Positions 9,282-22,105 of a stretch of DNA of 52,576 bases are shown piece after piece. The notes beneath the pieces are model-generated. The model was not told the DNA's origin. It ran no database searches and saw only the letters and a list, made by a program, of their open reading frames with translations. Positions within the stretch are counted from its first letter, which is position 1; every line of letters starts with the position of its first letter. The position numbers and the translations under genes are program-made. The stretch comes from an uncultured Verrucomicrobiota bacterium (GTDB lineage Bacteria; Verrucomicrobiota; Verrucomicrobiia; Chthoniobacterales; JACTMZ01): contig CAIZMQ010000122.1 in the NCBI GenBank assembly GCA_903934135.1, positions 1 through 52,576 of the forward strand. The letters are read 5' to 3'.

Positions 9282-12200
9282 CTGAAACGTCATCCGCTCC
9301 TTTTTCTTGCCGGTGCTCTCTTTTTGACCTCGTCCTCGGGGAGTGAGGCGCGTGCGGACTGGTATTTTCCGACGGCTTCGTCACAAGACGTCTCCCTTCA
9401 CCTCACCAACGGCGACGTCGTCGTCTCGTGGGACAAGACACATACGGGTGCGGTGGATGTCGAGTATAGTTCGGACCTGTCGAGTTGGACCACTCTTTCC
9501 CAGACTAATATCAACGGCACCTTTCGGCATGAGTTGTCAAATGAACTCACCATGCCTAATCCCAAAGCGCCACCACTGGTTAAAATTGAGACTGTGCTCG
9601 TGGGCGACAAGGGCAATGCAGCCGACAGCACCGGCTACGGCGCTGTGGCCGATGTCTTCGCCATCGGCAAATACGAGGTGACGATTGGGCAATACACTAC
9701 GTTCCTCAACAGCGTAGCCAAGACTGACCCTCACTCACTTTACAAATCGCACATGGCAACGGATCTGAACATTGCTGGAATCGCGCGGACAGGAAGCCGC
9801 GGGAGTTTTTCCTACTCGGTGATCGGTAGCGCCAACCGACCGATCTCCTATGTGAATTGGTTTGACGCGGCGCGTTTTGCCAACTGGATGAACAATGGTG
9901 CAACCGATGAGGCGAGCACCGAAACCGGGGCTTACACGCTCGATGGGGCGACAACAGGCATCATCCCCAAGAACGCCGGTGCGACTTGGTGGATTCCCAG
10001 TGAGGACGAGTGGTATAAAGCGGCCTACTATAAGGGCGGCGGGACCAATGCCGGTTACTGGCTGTATCCGACAGAGAGCGACAGCGCCCCAGGCAACACG
10101 ATCGGCGGGGCAGCCAATCAAGCCAACTACTACACTTCTGCCAAAAACGGGGTTTTTTCCGTTACGCAGGACAGCGTATATGTTGGCTGGCAAAATTATC
10201 TGACCGATGCGGGTGCCTTTAGCGGCAGCGCAGGTGCCTATGGCACCTTCGATCAAGCCGGCAATGTTGGGGAATGGAATGATGCCGTGATCGGTTCGTC
10301 CCGGGGCTACCGCGGGGGCTCTTGGGGATATTACGAGAACCAGCTGCAGTCTTCCTTCCGCGGGTCCGCCGCCCCATCATCCAGCGGGCCCCTCGCGGGA
10401 TTTCGCCTCGCCAGTGTCCCCTATGCGGCGGCGAGAGGATACTACCGATTGCGGCCTGTTCCATCGCCCCCGACGGCGGTGAGGAACCTTACCGTCAAAC
10501 CGACCGGCGTGGGAACACTCACCGTCTCTTGGAATGCCCCGTCAGAGGGGGCGGCTACGAGCTATACGGTCACCATGACCACACAGCCGTCGAACCAAGA
10601 AGAGGCAACAGAAGAGGTCTTCGTCACCACCACGCCTTCGCTCACTGTTGGCAATCTCTCGCCATACGAGACGTTCTCCTTTCAAGTTGCCGCAAGCAAT
10701 CGCTTTGGAACTGGCGAAAGAACTGTCCTTTCGTATTCAGCAACAACGAATTTTTTAGCCATCGCCTCGTTCACCATGAACCCAACGGCGATGCTCGCGG
10801 CGTCAGATGGCTCTGTGTGGATTGGATACGAGGATTCGTTAGTGCCGACTGTCGTAGCGAACATCCTCAATGGCGTGACACAGATCCCTGTGCCGCAGAA
10901 TCTGCCACCTCAGGTGCGCCAGTATGTCCTAAGGGACGGTGCGTGGGAGCATCGAGCAACGATCCTCACGGAGGGCGTCAGCTACGGGCTTGCCGAAGAC
11001 AAGAATGGAGACATTTGGACTGCGAACAACACGACGCATCAATCGTGGTACGGGCATTTGTTTCCAAATTCGCACACTACAGGTGTTGTTCAGCGGATCA
11101 CCTCGACGGGCGGCTCGTACGGCATTACAGAAACCCTAGATCTCGACGGCGGCCCGCTCCCCGAGACCCTCATCACGATGCCGAGCGGTGAGCTCTATGT
11201 CAGTGTCTATGGGAAGGGTCTGGCCAACGGCGTTATCCAGGGAATTGCCGTTCACCCTGGAACGTCGGCGGTGTTCACTACGTCGTTCGGCCCTTACATG
11301 CATCCCATCGTGAGCCTCGCCGCCCGTGATGGTGAACTGTGGGCCCTTGAGTCCGTTCCTTCGGGGCGTGTCTGGGACGTTCCTTCGGAGTTGTCGACAC
11401 ACTCGGTGATTCGTCGCATCGACTTGCACAACCTGTCCGACCAATACTTCAAGTGGGTCAGCCCGGGTGCCAGCGCGATCGCTCTTCTACCACATACGGA
11501 TTCAACGACGAGTTCCGTGGCCATCGCTGACCACCACAGAGTCCTTAAAGTAACCTTCAATGGCCACCATTTAAAACATGATGGCGACATGCGACTTGAA
11601 GGACAGGTGAAGAGTTTCTCGTTTGCTGCTGACGGGTCGCTATGGGTAGCGAGTCGCGGAAAGTTCGGAGCGATCAAGGAGCAGTTATTTTTGTCGATTA
11701 TCTCCAGTATTGGCGGAATGCCCTTGGAACTCTACGTTGAGCTCGAGCAGGCCTTGGGGAATCTGCCAGAGCCGGAAGGAAAGCCAGGGTTTATTCAACA
11801 GATCTGGACTCCTTGGCAGCCATTTGTTGCGGGAGAAAAACTTGAGTTCGCGGGCAGCACTCGTATGGCTGCCGGGGTCAACGCGCCGCTGGCGGCGCCC
11901 ATTTCGTCCGGCATGTGGGTAAGATCGGCAAACGAACCATTATTCCTGCCCTCGACACCGTTCAAACCTCACGGTCTCGCCGCTGTTTTTGGGCCGGGCC
12001 CGGGCCAGATTACGCTTGCTTGGGAAGCGCCCGATGTGAACGGAGGTGTGGAAGTCGTCGGTTATTCCGTCACGGCGGCGCAGGGAGAAAATGTGCGGTC
12101 CATGTTTGCAACAGGCACTTCGGTCACGTTCGATGGGCTGTCGTGGGGGGATTCGCCAACATACTTCACGGTCACCGCAGCAAACTTCATCGGCGAAAGT

Positions 12201-13376
12201 AACGCCGCAACGCTTTTCATCAATAAATACGGCATCCCCATCCCCGAAAAGAACACTGTTGTCGGAATGTCCACCGACGGTGAGGTGGTTCTTTCGAACG
12301 GATATGTCAACGACCTGCATAGCCGACGGTGGGGGCTCGACGGTTTTGGCAACACGTATTCCTATCAGGCGATGGGGAACGCCGCGTCGGGCGGGATGCG
12401 GGTCGGCAGCACGCTGGCCTGGAATGGGGTGACCTTCGACCTCGCTGACCCGAATCAACCGAACTTCACCTGGGCCGCCGGGCAGACGATTGCGGTGTTA
12501 CAAGGCAACTACACCACGCTGAACCTGGCCGGTGCGGGAGTGAACGGGTCCCAGCAGAACCAGCAAATCACGCTGACCTTCACCGACGGCTCGAGTGTGG
12601 TGTGGACGCAGTCGTTCAGCGACTGGGGTAGCCCGCAGAACTACGGCCACGAGGCGATTGTCTCGACCCAGTCCTACCGCAACACGGCATCGGGCGGCAC
12701 GAATCAGTTCACCAACCACATCTACGGTTACAGCTACACGATCCCCACCGGCAAGACGCTGGCCAGCATCTCGCTGCCCAATAACCCGAATCTTCGCCTG
12801 CTCGACGTCCAGATGTCGAACTCAACCCCAGTGAACCTGTCGGGCGCCTACACCTCGTGGGGCATCGCCAACGGGGAACATCAAGTGGCCAACCATCAGG
12901 GCTTCGATGGTGGTGGCTATTACTACTACTCCGGGAATCTCCAGTCCACGATCACCTGGAGCGGGGCGACCTTCCAGTTCGGTCCGGTGCCAAACTCCAG
13001 CGACGGGCAGAACAACTTCGTCCAAGCCAAGGGGCAGTCGATCGATCTGCCGCAGGGCGACTATGGCTGGCTCTACCTTGCCGGCGCCGCGGCCAATGGC
13101 AGCCGGCCGAACCAGCAGATCACGCTGACCTTCACCGACGGCACGACGGACACGTGGACGCAGTCGTTCAGCGACTGGTGCGGGCCGCAGAGCTACGCAG
13201 GCGAGACGATCATCCAGATGCAGCCCAATTGGGTGAACCAAGTCGGCAACGTCCACCCCCAGACCAACTACGTCTACGGCTACGCCTACCAGATCCCGGC
13301 GGGCAAGACGCTCGCTTCGATCACACTCCCGAACAACCAGAACGTTGGCATCTTGGGGATGACGATGGTGGAATAG
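9282..13376 (+). CDS. Secreted multidomain protein: FGE-sulfatase (SUMF1)-fold domain, fibronectin III, propeller-like region, FN3, two C-terminal repeats
   Basis: In-frame CTG at 9282 gives signal peptide (M)KRHPLLFLAGALFLTSSSGSEARA; ORF track starts at TTG 9324. FGE-like GKYEVTIGQYTTFLN...WWIPSEDEWYKAAYYKGG...QAGNVGEWND...RGGSW; duplicated NQQITLTFTDGxxxxWTQSFSDW domain. Confidence 0.8.
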   Translation: MKRHPLLFLAGALFLTSSSGSEARADWYFPTASSQDVSLHLTNGDVVVSWDKTHTGAVDVEYSSDLSSWTTLSQTNINGTFRHELSNELTMPNPKAPPLVKIETVLVGDKGNAADSTGYGAVADVFAIGKYEVTIGQYTTFLNSVAKTDPHSLYKSHMATDLNIAGIARTGSRGSFSYSVIGSANRPISYVNWFDAARFANWMNNGATDEASTETGAYTLDGATTGIIPKNAGATWWIPSEDEWYKAAYYKGGGTNAGYWLYPTESDSAPGNTIGGAANQANYYTSAKNGVFSVTQDSVYVGWQNYLTDAGAFSGSAGAYGTFDQAGNVGEWNDAVIGSSRGYRGGSWGYYENQLQSSFRGSAAPSSSGPLAGFRLASVPYAAARGYYRLRPVPSPPTAVRNLTVKPTGVGTLTVSWNAPSEGAATSYTVTMTTQPSNQEEATEEVFVTTTPSLTVGNLSPYETFSFQVAASNRFGTGERTVLSYSATTNFLAIASFTMNPTAMLAASDGSVWIGYEDSLVPTVVANILNGVTQIPVPQNLPPQVRQYVLRDGAWEHRATILTEGVSYGLAEDKNGDIWTANNTTHQSWYGHLFPNSHTTGVVQRITSTGGSYGITETLDLDGGPLPETLITMPSGELYVSVYGKGLANGVIQGIAVHPGTSAVFTTSFGPYMHPIVSLAARDGELWALESVPSGRVWDVPSELSTHSVIRRIDLHNLSDQYFKWVSPGASAIALLPHTDSTTSSVAIADHHRVLKVTFNGHHLKHDGDMRLEGQVKSFSFAADGSLWVASRGKFGAIKEQLFLSIISSIGGMPLELYVELEQALGNLPEPEGKPGFIQQIWTPWQPFVAGEKLEFAGSTRMAAGVNAPLAAPISSGMWVRSANEPLFLPSTPFKPHGLAAVFGPGPGQITLAWEAPDVNGGVEVVGYSVTAAQGENVRSMFATGTSVTFDGLSWGDSPTYFTVTAANFIGESNAATLFINKYGIPIPEKNTVVGMSTDGEVVLSNGYVNDLHSRRWGLDGFGNTYSYQAMGNAASGGMRVGSTLAWNGVTFDLADPNQPNFTWAAGQTIAVLQGNYTTLNLAGAGVNGSQQNQQITLTFTDGSSVVWTQSFSDWGSPQNYGHEAIVSTQSYRNTASGGTNQFTNHIYGYSYTIPTGKTLASISLPNNPNLRLLDVQMSNSTPVNLSGAYTSWGIANGEHQVANHQGFDGGGYYYYSGNLQSTITWSGATFQFGPVPNSSDGQNNFVQAKGQSIDLPQGDYGWLYLAGAAANGSRPNQQITLTFTDGTTDTWTQSFSDWCGPQSYAGETIIQMQPNWVNQVGNVHPQTNYVYGYAYQIPAGKTLASITLPNNQNVGILGMTMVE

Positions 13377-13463
13377 CTGAAGCCCGCGATGACGGTCCCT
13401 TTGATCATCCCCGGAGCACGGAGCCACACCGTGAGTGCGGGCCGCGCAAAAAAAAATCAGATC

Positions 13464-14447
13464 ATGAAAAAAACTATCCTTCCCTTGGCGCTCGCCGCCT
13501 TGACCCTTAACTTCAACGTCCAGGCGGCGCTGCTCACGATCGACACGGTCACGGTGGGCGATGCGGGCAACGCGGCCGACACCACCACCTACGGTGCGGT
13601 GGCCGATGTCTTCGCCCTCGGCAAATACGAGGTGACCATCGGGCAATACACCACCTTTCTCAATGCCGTGGCGGCGACAGACACTTACTCGCTCTACAAC
13701 CCGGGTATGACAACGGACCAGAACATTGCTGGAATCACGCGGACCGGAAGCAGTGGGGGTTATTCTTATTCGGTGTCGGGCAGTGGCACCCGGCCAATTA
13801 CTTATGTGAGTTGGTTTGATGCGGCCCGTTTTGCCAACTGGATGAACAATGGCGCGACCAATGGGGCAAGCACGGAGACGGGTGCTTACACCCTCAACGG
13901 GGCGACCAGCGGGGTCAGCTTCACCAAAAACGCCGGGGCGACTTGGTGGATACCCAGCGAGGACGAGTGGTATAAGGCCGCCTACTACAAGGGTGGCAGC
14001 ACCAATGCCGGTTACTGGAATTATCCGACCCAAAGCGACAGCGCCCCGGGCAACGAGGTCGGCGGGGCGGCCAATCAGGCCAACTACAACAATGGAGTTT
14101 ATTCCGTCACGCGGTCGGCTGATTACTCCGGCCTTCTAAATTATCTCACCGATGCCGGCGTGTTCAGCAACAGTACCAGTGCCTACGACACCTACGACCA
14201 AGCGGGCAACGTGATCGAATGGAATGATGCGGTGACCGGTTCCAACCGGGTCATCCGCGGGGGCTCTTGGAACCTTGCCGGGACCTTCCTTCAGTCTTCC
14301 CACCGCAATAGCGTCAATCCCGTGGTCGAGGACGGCTACGTGGGGTTCCGCGTGGCCAGCGTCCCCGAGCCGAGCACCTACGCGTTGCTGGCTCTGGCGA
14401 CGGCGGGATGGGGCGCGCATTGGTGGCGTAGAAAGGTTACCTTTTGA
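13464..14447 (+). CDS. PEP-CTERM protein with FGE-sulfatase-fold domain
   Basis: ATG 13464 MKKTILPLALAALTLNFNVQA; FGE-like domain paralogous to that in 9282-13376; C-terminus VPEPSTYALLALATAGWGAHWWRRKVTF. Confidence 0.9.
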   Translation: MKKTILPLALAALTLNFNVQAALLTIDTVTVGDAGNAADTTTYGAVADVFALGKYEVTIGQYTTFLNAVAATDTYSLYNPGMTTDQNIAGITRTGSSGGYSYSVSGSGTRPITYVSWFDAARFANWMNNGATNGASTETGAYTLNGATSGVSFTKNAGATWWIPSEDEWYKAAYYKGGSTNAGYWNYPTQSDSAPGNEVGGAANQANYNNGVYSVTRSADYSGLLNYLTDAGVFSNSTSAYDTYDQAGNVIEWNDAVTGSNRVIRGGSWNLAGTFLQSSHRNSVNPVVEDGYVGFRVASVPEPSTYALLALATAGWGAHWWRRKVTF

Positions 14448-14523
14448 TCTTTGGGACTATTGATCCTTTGTGGTGGAAGCGGTGGTAAAGGTGAGGGCAG
14501 GTTGCCCCGGATGCTCTATCTCT

Positions 14524-14675
14524 CCTTCCTCGCTGCCTCAGTGCGCTTCGTGTCTCCGTGAGAGTTCTCAGTTTCCCGGGCCAAAGGCTCGGGAGGCAGG
14601 GAGCGGACATTGCTCTCACCAAGGCACAGAGATCGCGGAGAGGAGATGGCCTGAGTTTTGGCCCCAGATGACCGG
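14524..14675. repeat. ~150-bp dispersed intergenic repeat, copy 2
   Basis: ccttcctcgctgcctcagtgcgcttcgtgtctccgtgagag...ggagcggacattgctctcaccaaggcacagagatcgcggagag...cctgagttttggccccagatgaccgg; matches 8783-8932. Confidence 0.85.
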
Positions 14676-14852
14676 AGCCGCACGGGCGCTCGGAAGTCTA
14701 CTGAACAAAGAGGGCAACAGGTTTCCGGGATTTACCTTTGTTCCGTTGACTCCCTCGCTCCTGCTTATCTCGCCTGCGGTGGCCTGTGGCCATCTGACCC
14801 GAGCGCCCGCGCGCTCCGGTGCCCGTTATCTTCTGTTGAAACCCGTCTGGGG

Positions 14853-17126
14853 TCAGGCTGGTGCGAAGTCCAGCTGTTGCTTGAAGGGATCGACGCGGGC
14901 CACGACCACTTCCAGTTTGTCGCCGGCTTGGTAGACCTTCTTTTTCTTCCGGCCGATGAAACGTTGGCGCGCCTGGTCGAAAGTGTAGAAGTCGTCGCCC
15001 AAGGCGGAGACGTGGACGAGGCCGCCGGCCATGATGTCGGGCAATTCGATGAACATGCCGAAGTTGCGCACTTCGAGGACGACGGCTTTGAAGGTTTGTC
15101 CGGTTTTCTTGGCCAGTTGCTGACGGAAAAATTCGAATTTCTTCAAGCGCACCGCTTCGCGCTCGGCCTCGGCCGCGTTGCGCTCGGTCGTTGAAATGTG
15201 CCGCGCGATCTCGCCGAAGGGAATGCGTCCTTTCGGTTTGGCGTAGCCGCAGACGTCGGAAAGGACGCGATGGACAATGAGGTCCGCATAGCGGCGGATC
15301 GGACTGGTGAAATGAGTGTAGTCGCTCTTGGCCAAGCCGTAATGCCCGGCCGGCTCGGGCGAGTAACTGGCGCGCTTCAGGCTCTTCAACAGCGCGGTCT
15401 TCAGCGCATATTCCTCGGGCTGCCCGCGCAGCATTTTGAGGAAGCGGGTCAGTTCCTTGCGCACCGAGAGGTTGCCGACCTTGTGCCCGTGCATTTGCAC
15501 GCGCTCGCGGTATTCGTTGAGCTTGGCCTCGTCCGGCTTCTCGTGCACGCGGTGGATGGCCGCCGCGGGGGTCATGCGGAAGAAGCGGGCCACAGCCTCG
15601 TTGGCCGCGAGCATGCATTCTTCAATCAGTTGATGGGAAATGTCGTTTTCGATCCGCTCGAGGCGCGTGGCGTGCCCGTGCTCGTCGAGCCAGACTTTCA
15701 CCTCGGGGAAATCGAGGTCGAGCGAGCCTTCCTCGAAGCGCTTTTTGCGCAAGACAGACGCCATGGCCCACGCTTCGTGCAACATGTGATCGAACTTGTC
15801 GGCCGGTTTGGCCTGCAGGCGGGCGAAGGCTTCCTTGTAGGTGAAGCGGCGCGCGCTGCGGATGATACATTTGGCGAAGCGCGACTTGCGGATCTTGCCG
15901 TCACGCGAAATTTCCAGGAAGGCGGCAAAGGTGAGACGGTCTTCGTCCGGACGCAGGCTGCAGAGCCCGTTGCTCAGCGCTTCGGGCAGCATGGGGATAA
16001 CGCGGTCGGGCAAATAAACGCTGTTCCCCCGCTTGTAGGCCTCCTGGTCGAGCGGGGTGGCCGGAATGACATAGTGCGAGACGTCGGCCACGTGGACAGT
16101 CAGCTTCCAGCCGTCCTTGGTTTTTTCCACATTGATCGCATCGTCGAAGTCCCGGGCATCGTCCGGATCGATGGTCACGACCAGCGTGCCGCGGCAATCC
16201 TCGCGCCCGCGCGCGGCGGACTCCGGGACGGTGTCGGGGAACGACTTCGCCGCGGCCAGGACGTCCTCGGGGAATTTGGTCGGCAGGTCGAACTTGCGGA
16301 TGATCGATTCGATGTCGATGCCGGGTTTGTCCGCGGGCCCGAGAACCTCGACAATTTCGCCTTCCGGATTGGTATGCCGGGAGGTCCACTCGCCGAGTTT
16401 GACCACGACCTTGTCGCCTTGGTTCGGACGCAGCGGGGCGGCGGGCTGGGGGACGTAGATGTTGTGGACGAAATATTTGTCGTCGGGCACGACATGCCAG
16501 AAGCGGTCCGATTTCTCGAGCGTGCCGACGGCCATGGTGGTGCCGCGCTTGAGGATGCGGATGACGCGTCCGCAGGGTTGATACCCGCGGTGCGGTGGCT
16601 GGTCGCGCAGATGGCGGACGACCACGCGGTCGCCGGGCAGGGCGGTCGCGGTGTTTTCCGGGGAAAGATAAAATTCCGGATCGCCCGGTTTGTCGCGCAA
16701 GAGGTGGGCCGACCCATCGCGATGGGTTTGCACCGAGCCGACTACGAGGTCGGCTTCCTCCGGGAGAGTGAAACGGTCCGAGCGCACGCGCACGATGTCG
16801 CCGGCGATTTCCAAATCATGAAGAACGCGCGCCACGGAGGGTGCGTCTTTGCCGCGGGCTTGGAGGACCTGGGCGATTTCCTGGAGCGACGGAGGGGATT
16901 GGCGGCGCTTGCGCACGAGTTCGAGCACGCGGGCGGCCAACTCGGGATCGGAAAGACCGGCGGGGGTGAGGACCGGACCGGGGGTCGGCGGGGTGTTTTC
17001 CGGTTTCTTGCGGGCGGCCGGTGGTTTGGCGCGGCGGGGGCCCGCGGAGGCATTTGGGCGGGAGGAGGGCCGGCGGGATTTGGCCTCGGGCCGGCGGCGG
17101 GATCTTGGCATGTCGGGGGGAACCAT
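14853..17126 (-). CDS. rnr: Ribonuclease R (RNB-domain exoribonuclease)
   Basis: RNB signature TIDPDDARDFDDAINV, LPDRVIPMLPEALSNGLCSL, HFTSPIRRYADLIVHR, plus C-terminal S1 domain. Start ambiguous (17126 or 17111). Confidence 0.93.
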   Translation of the reverse strand: MVPPDMPRSRRRPEAKSRRPSSRPNASAGPRRAKPPAARKKPENTPPTPGPVLTPAGLSDPELAARVLELVRKRRQSPPSLQEIAQVLQARGKDAPSVARVLHDLEIAGDIVRVRSDRFTLPEEADLVVGSVQTHRDGSAHLLRDKPGDPEFYLSPENTATALPGDRVVVRHLRDQPPHRGYQPCGRVIRILKRGTTMAVGTLEKSDRFWHVVPDDKYFVHNIYVPQPAAPLRPNQGDKVVVKLGEWTSRHTNPEGEIVEVLGPADKPGIDIESIIRKFDLPTKFPEDVLAAAKSFPDTVPESAARGREDCRGTLVVTIDPDDARDFDDAINVEKTKDGWKLTVHVADVSHYVIPATPLDQEAYKRGNSVYLPDRVIPMLPEALSNGLCSLRPDEDRLTFAAFLEISRDGKIRKSRFAKCIIRSARRFTYKEAFARLQAKPADKFDHMLHEAWAMASVLRKKRFEEGSLDLDFPEVKVWLDEHGHATRLERIENDISHQLIEECMLAANEAVARFFRMTPAAAIHRVHEKPDEAKLNEYRERVQMHGHKVGNLSVRKELTRFLKMLRGQPEEYALKTALLKSLKRASYSPEPAGHYGLAKSDYTHFTSPIRRYADLIVHRVLSDVCGYAKPKGRIPFGEIARHISTTERNAAEAEREAVRLKKFEFFRQQLAKKTGQTFKAVVLEVRNFGMFIELPDIMAGGLVHVSALGDDFYTFDQARQRFIGRKKKKVYQAGDKLEVVVARVDPFKQQLDFAPA

Positions 17127-17227
17127 CCTCCTTCTTGGCTCGCGGTGCAAGATGATTGCCGGGGCAGGGCCCCGGAGCTTCTTTTCTGCTCTGCGGCCGG
17201 TCACGGATGCGGGTATAAAGCGCCAAG

Positions 17228-17716
17228 GTGCTTGTTCCGGTGTCATGGATCAAATCCGCGGTCATCGTCGCGCTGGCCGCATCGGCCCTGGGGTTATTCC
17301 AACTCTGGCAGCCGGCCAGGCAGGTGGAGTTGCATACCCGGAATTTGCTCCGGCGCGCGTCGGCCCGCGACTGGGTGGCGGTCGAGCAGATGATGTCGCC
17401 CGGTTACCGCGACGGGTGGGGGCATGACCGGGCAAGAGCGATCGGCGAGGCGCGTTTGTTGTTTAGTCACTTCTTTGCCTTGCACCTCACGGCCACGGGG
17501 CCGTGGCAATTCACGGGGGACGGCCGCACTTGGTCGGCGAGCGGACCGCTCGGGGTTTTCGGCTCCGGTTCGCCGGTGGCCCATGCCGTGATGGACGAGG
17601 TGCGGGCGGCAGGGGGAAGGTTCGAGTTTCGCTGGGAGAGAAGCGGCAGCTGGCCTTGGGCCTGGCTGCTGACGGAAGTTGGCCACGAGGAGCTCGCAGC
17701 CCGCCACCGGCGTTGA
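17228..17716 (+). CDS. Hypothetical membrane-anchored protein
   Basis: 162 aa with N-terminal hydrophobic anchor SAVIVALAASALGLFQLW; no family recognised. Confidence 0.6.
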   Translation: MLVPVSWIKSAVIVALAASALGLFQLWQPARQVELHTRNLLRRASARDWVAVEQMMSPGYRDGWGHDRARAIGEARLLFSHFFALHLTATGPWQFTGDGRTWSASGPLGVFGSGSPVAHAVMDEVRAAGGRFEFRWERSGSWPWAWLLTEVGHEELAARHRR

Positions 17717-17720
17717 GCAA

Positions 17721-18431
17721 CTATTCGACGGACGGGCGGTTGGCCAGACGCTCGAGGGCGTCGAAATCGATCGCCTCGGCCGCCGCCCGGAGTTGCGCGG
17801 GATCGATGTTGTCGCCCTTGATCTCGACCATGAAGCGTCCGGCGACCATCACCTTGGCCGAGCCGGTGCGGTCGATCGTCCGGTATTTTTCCACCCCCCG
17901 CCGCCCCTCGTACTCCGTGGTGCGCTCGTATCCGTCGTCGCCCTCGCTGTCGATTTCCGCCGAGATCCATCCGAAATCGGCCATGGCAGCGAGCGGGCCC
18001 ATCGCCGCGAGATCGGTGATTTGCATCACGAGCTGCGGGGTGCCCGCCTCGCCGTAGTCGCCCGTGGCTTCGGAAACACCCGCGCCGAAAGCACCGGTCT
18101 TCTTCCCGCGCGCCGCGGTGCGGCGCAGTCCGGCCGCTTCGGCGGGCAGCAGGGCCCGCAACTCGCGGAAATCGACGGCCGGACGGGCGCCGATGGCGGC
18201 CAACGGATTGTTCGTCCCTCCTTGCAAAGCCTGGAACAATTGCGCGGCCGCGGCCAGCGGATCCGGAGTGCCCCCGGGGTCAGAGCCGTCCGGCGAGGAG
18301 GCGCCCCGGAAAGCTTTGATCATCCCGGCCAAGGCCGCCATGGGGTCGGGTTGGGGGGCCGGATTGGTGCTTTGGGCGCCAACCCAGACAGGCCAGGCCC
18401 CCAGCAAGAGGGCCAGAAAAGGCATTTTCAT
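17721..18431 (-). CDS. Hypothetical secreted protein
   Basis: 236 aa, signal peptide MKMPFLALLLGAWPVWVGAQ. Confidence 0.65.
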   Translation of the reverse strand: MKMPFLALLLGAWPVWVGAQSTNPAPQPDPMAALAGMIKAFRGASSPDGSDPGGTPDPLAAAAQLFQALQGGTNNPLAAIGARPAVDFRELRALLPAEAAGLRRTAARGKKTGAFGAGVSEATGDYGEAGTPQLVMQITDLAAMGPLAAMADFGWISAEIDSEGDDGYERTTEYEGRRGVEKYRTIDRTGSAKVMVAGRFMVEIKGDNIDPAQLRAAAEAIDFDALERLANRPSVE

Positions 18432-18549
18432 CGAGGAACAAAGCTAATCCGTCCGGCATCGCGGGCAAGTCCGCAGACCCCAATTTCCTTTGCGGCCGGG
18501 GCCCGGACGGATAATTTGCAGGTCCTCCCGCCGCGGCGCGGATGCAGAC

Positions 18550-21501
<2,952 letters not shown>

Positions 21502-21612
21502 GGAGATTTCCGGTGCGGCGGCTTGGCGCCGCTTTTCACCGCGGGTGAATCCCTCTTCGCGTGAAGGGAAAAATGCCGGCTGCGCCGGCGCACGGCAAAG
21601 CGCGGCACGCTC

Positions 21613-22023
21613 CTACCCGACCCACTCGAAATCGACTGGCTTTTCCATCTCCGCGCTCAAGCTCTTGTGTACGGGGCAGGTCAGCGCGGCATTTTCGAGC
21701 AGCGCGCGCTGGGGATGCTCGGGTGGCAGCGGCACTTTGATCGTCGTCGCGAGCTTGGCAATGCGGCGCGGCAGGTCCGCCGACATCACCTTGGTCACTT
21801 CGATTTGCATCCCGCGCAAATCCAGTTGATGGCGCTCGGCCGCGATGCCCATGATCGTCGCCATGCATGCGCCCAAGGCGGTCGCCACAAGATCGGTCGG
21901 GGAAAAGGACTCGCCGCGGCCGTGGTTGTCGACCGGCGCATCGGTCTGCAGGGTTTGTCCGGACGGCCCGTGCGTCGCCGCGCAGCGCAGGCCCCCTTCG
22001 TAGCGGATATCGATCTTGACCAT
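21613..22023 (-). CDS. OsmC family protein
   Basis: PTDLVATALGACMATIMGIAAER and NAALTCPVHKSL are OsmC-family motifs. Confidence 0.88.
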   Translation of the reverse strand: MVKIDIRYEGGLRCAATHGPSGQTLQTDAPVDNHGRGESFSPTDLVATALGACMATIMGIAAERHQLDLRGMQIEVTKVMSADLPRRIAKLATTIKVPLPPEHPQRALLENAALTCPVHKSLSAEMEKPVDFEWVG

Positions 22024-22105
22024 GATTCCGGATGGTCATCTTGCAGGTCGCCGCCGACAAGCTTGTTTCACTTGCAGTCGGCGCTGAAGCGGAGATGTTG
22101 GTCCC

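Noticed and set aside
15198-17393. 731-aa plus-strand ORF antisense to rnr
   Set aside because: Mirror ORF of GC-rich coding DNA; the translation has no recognisable domain, whereas the minus strand is a clear RNase R.
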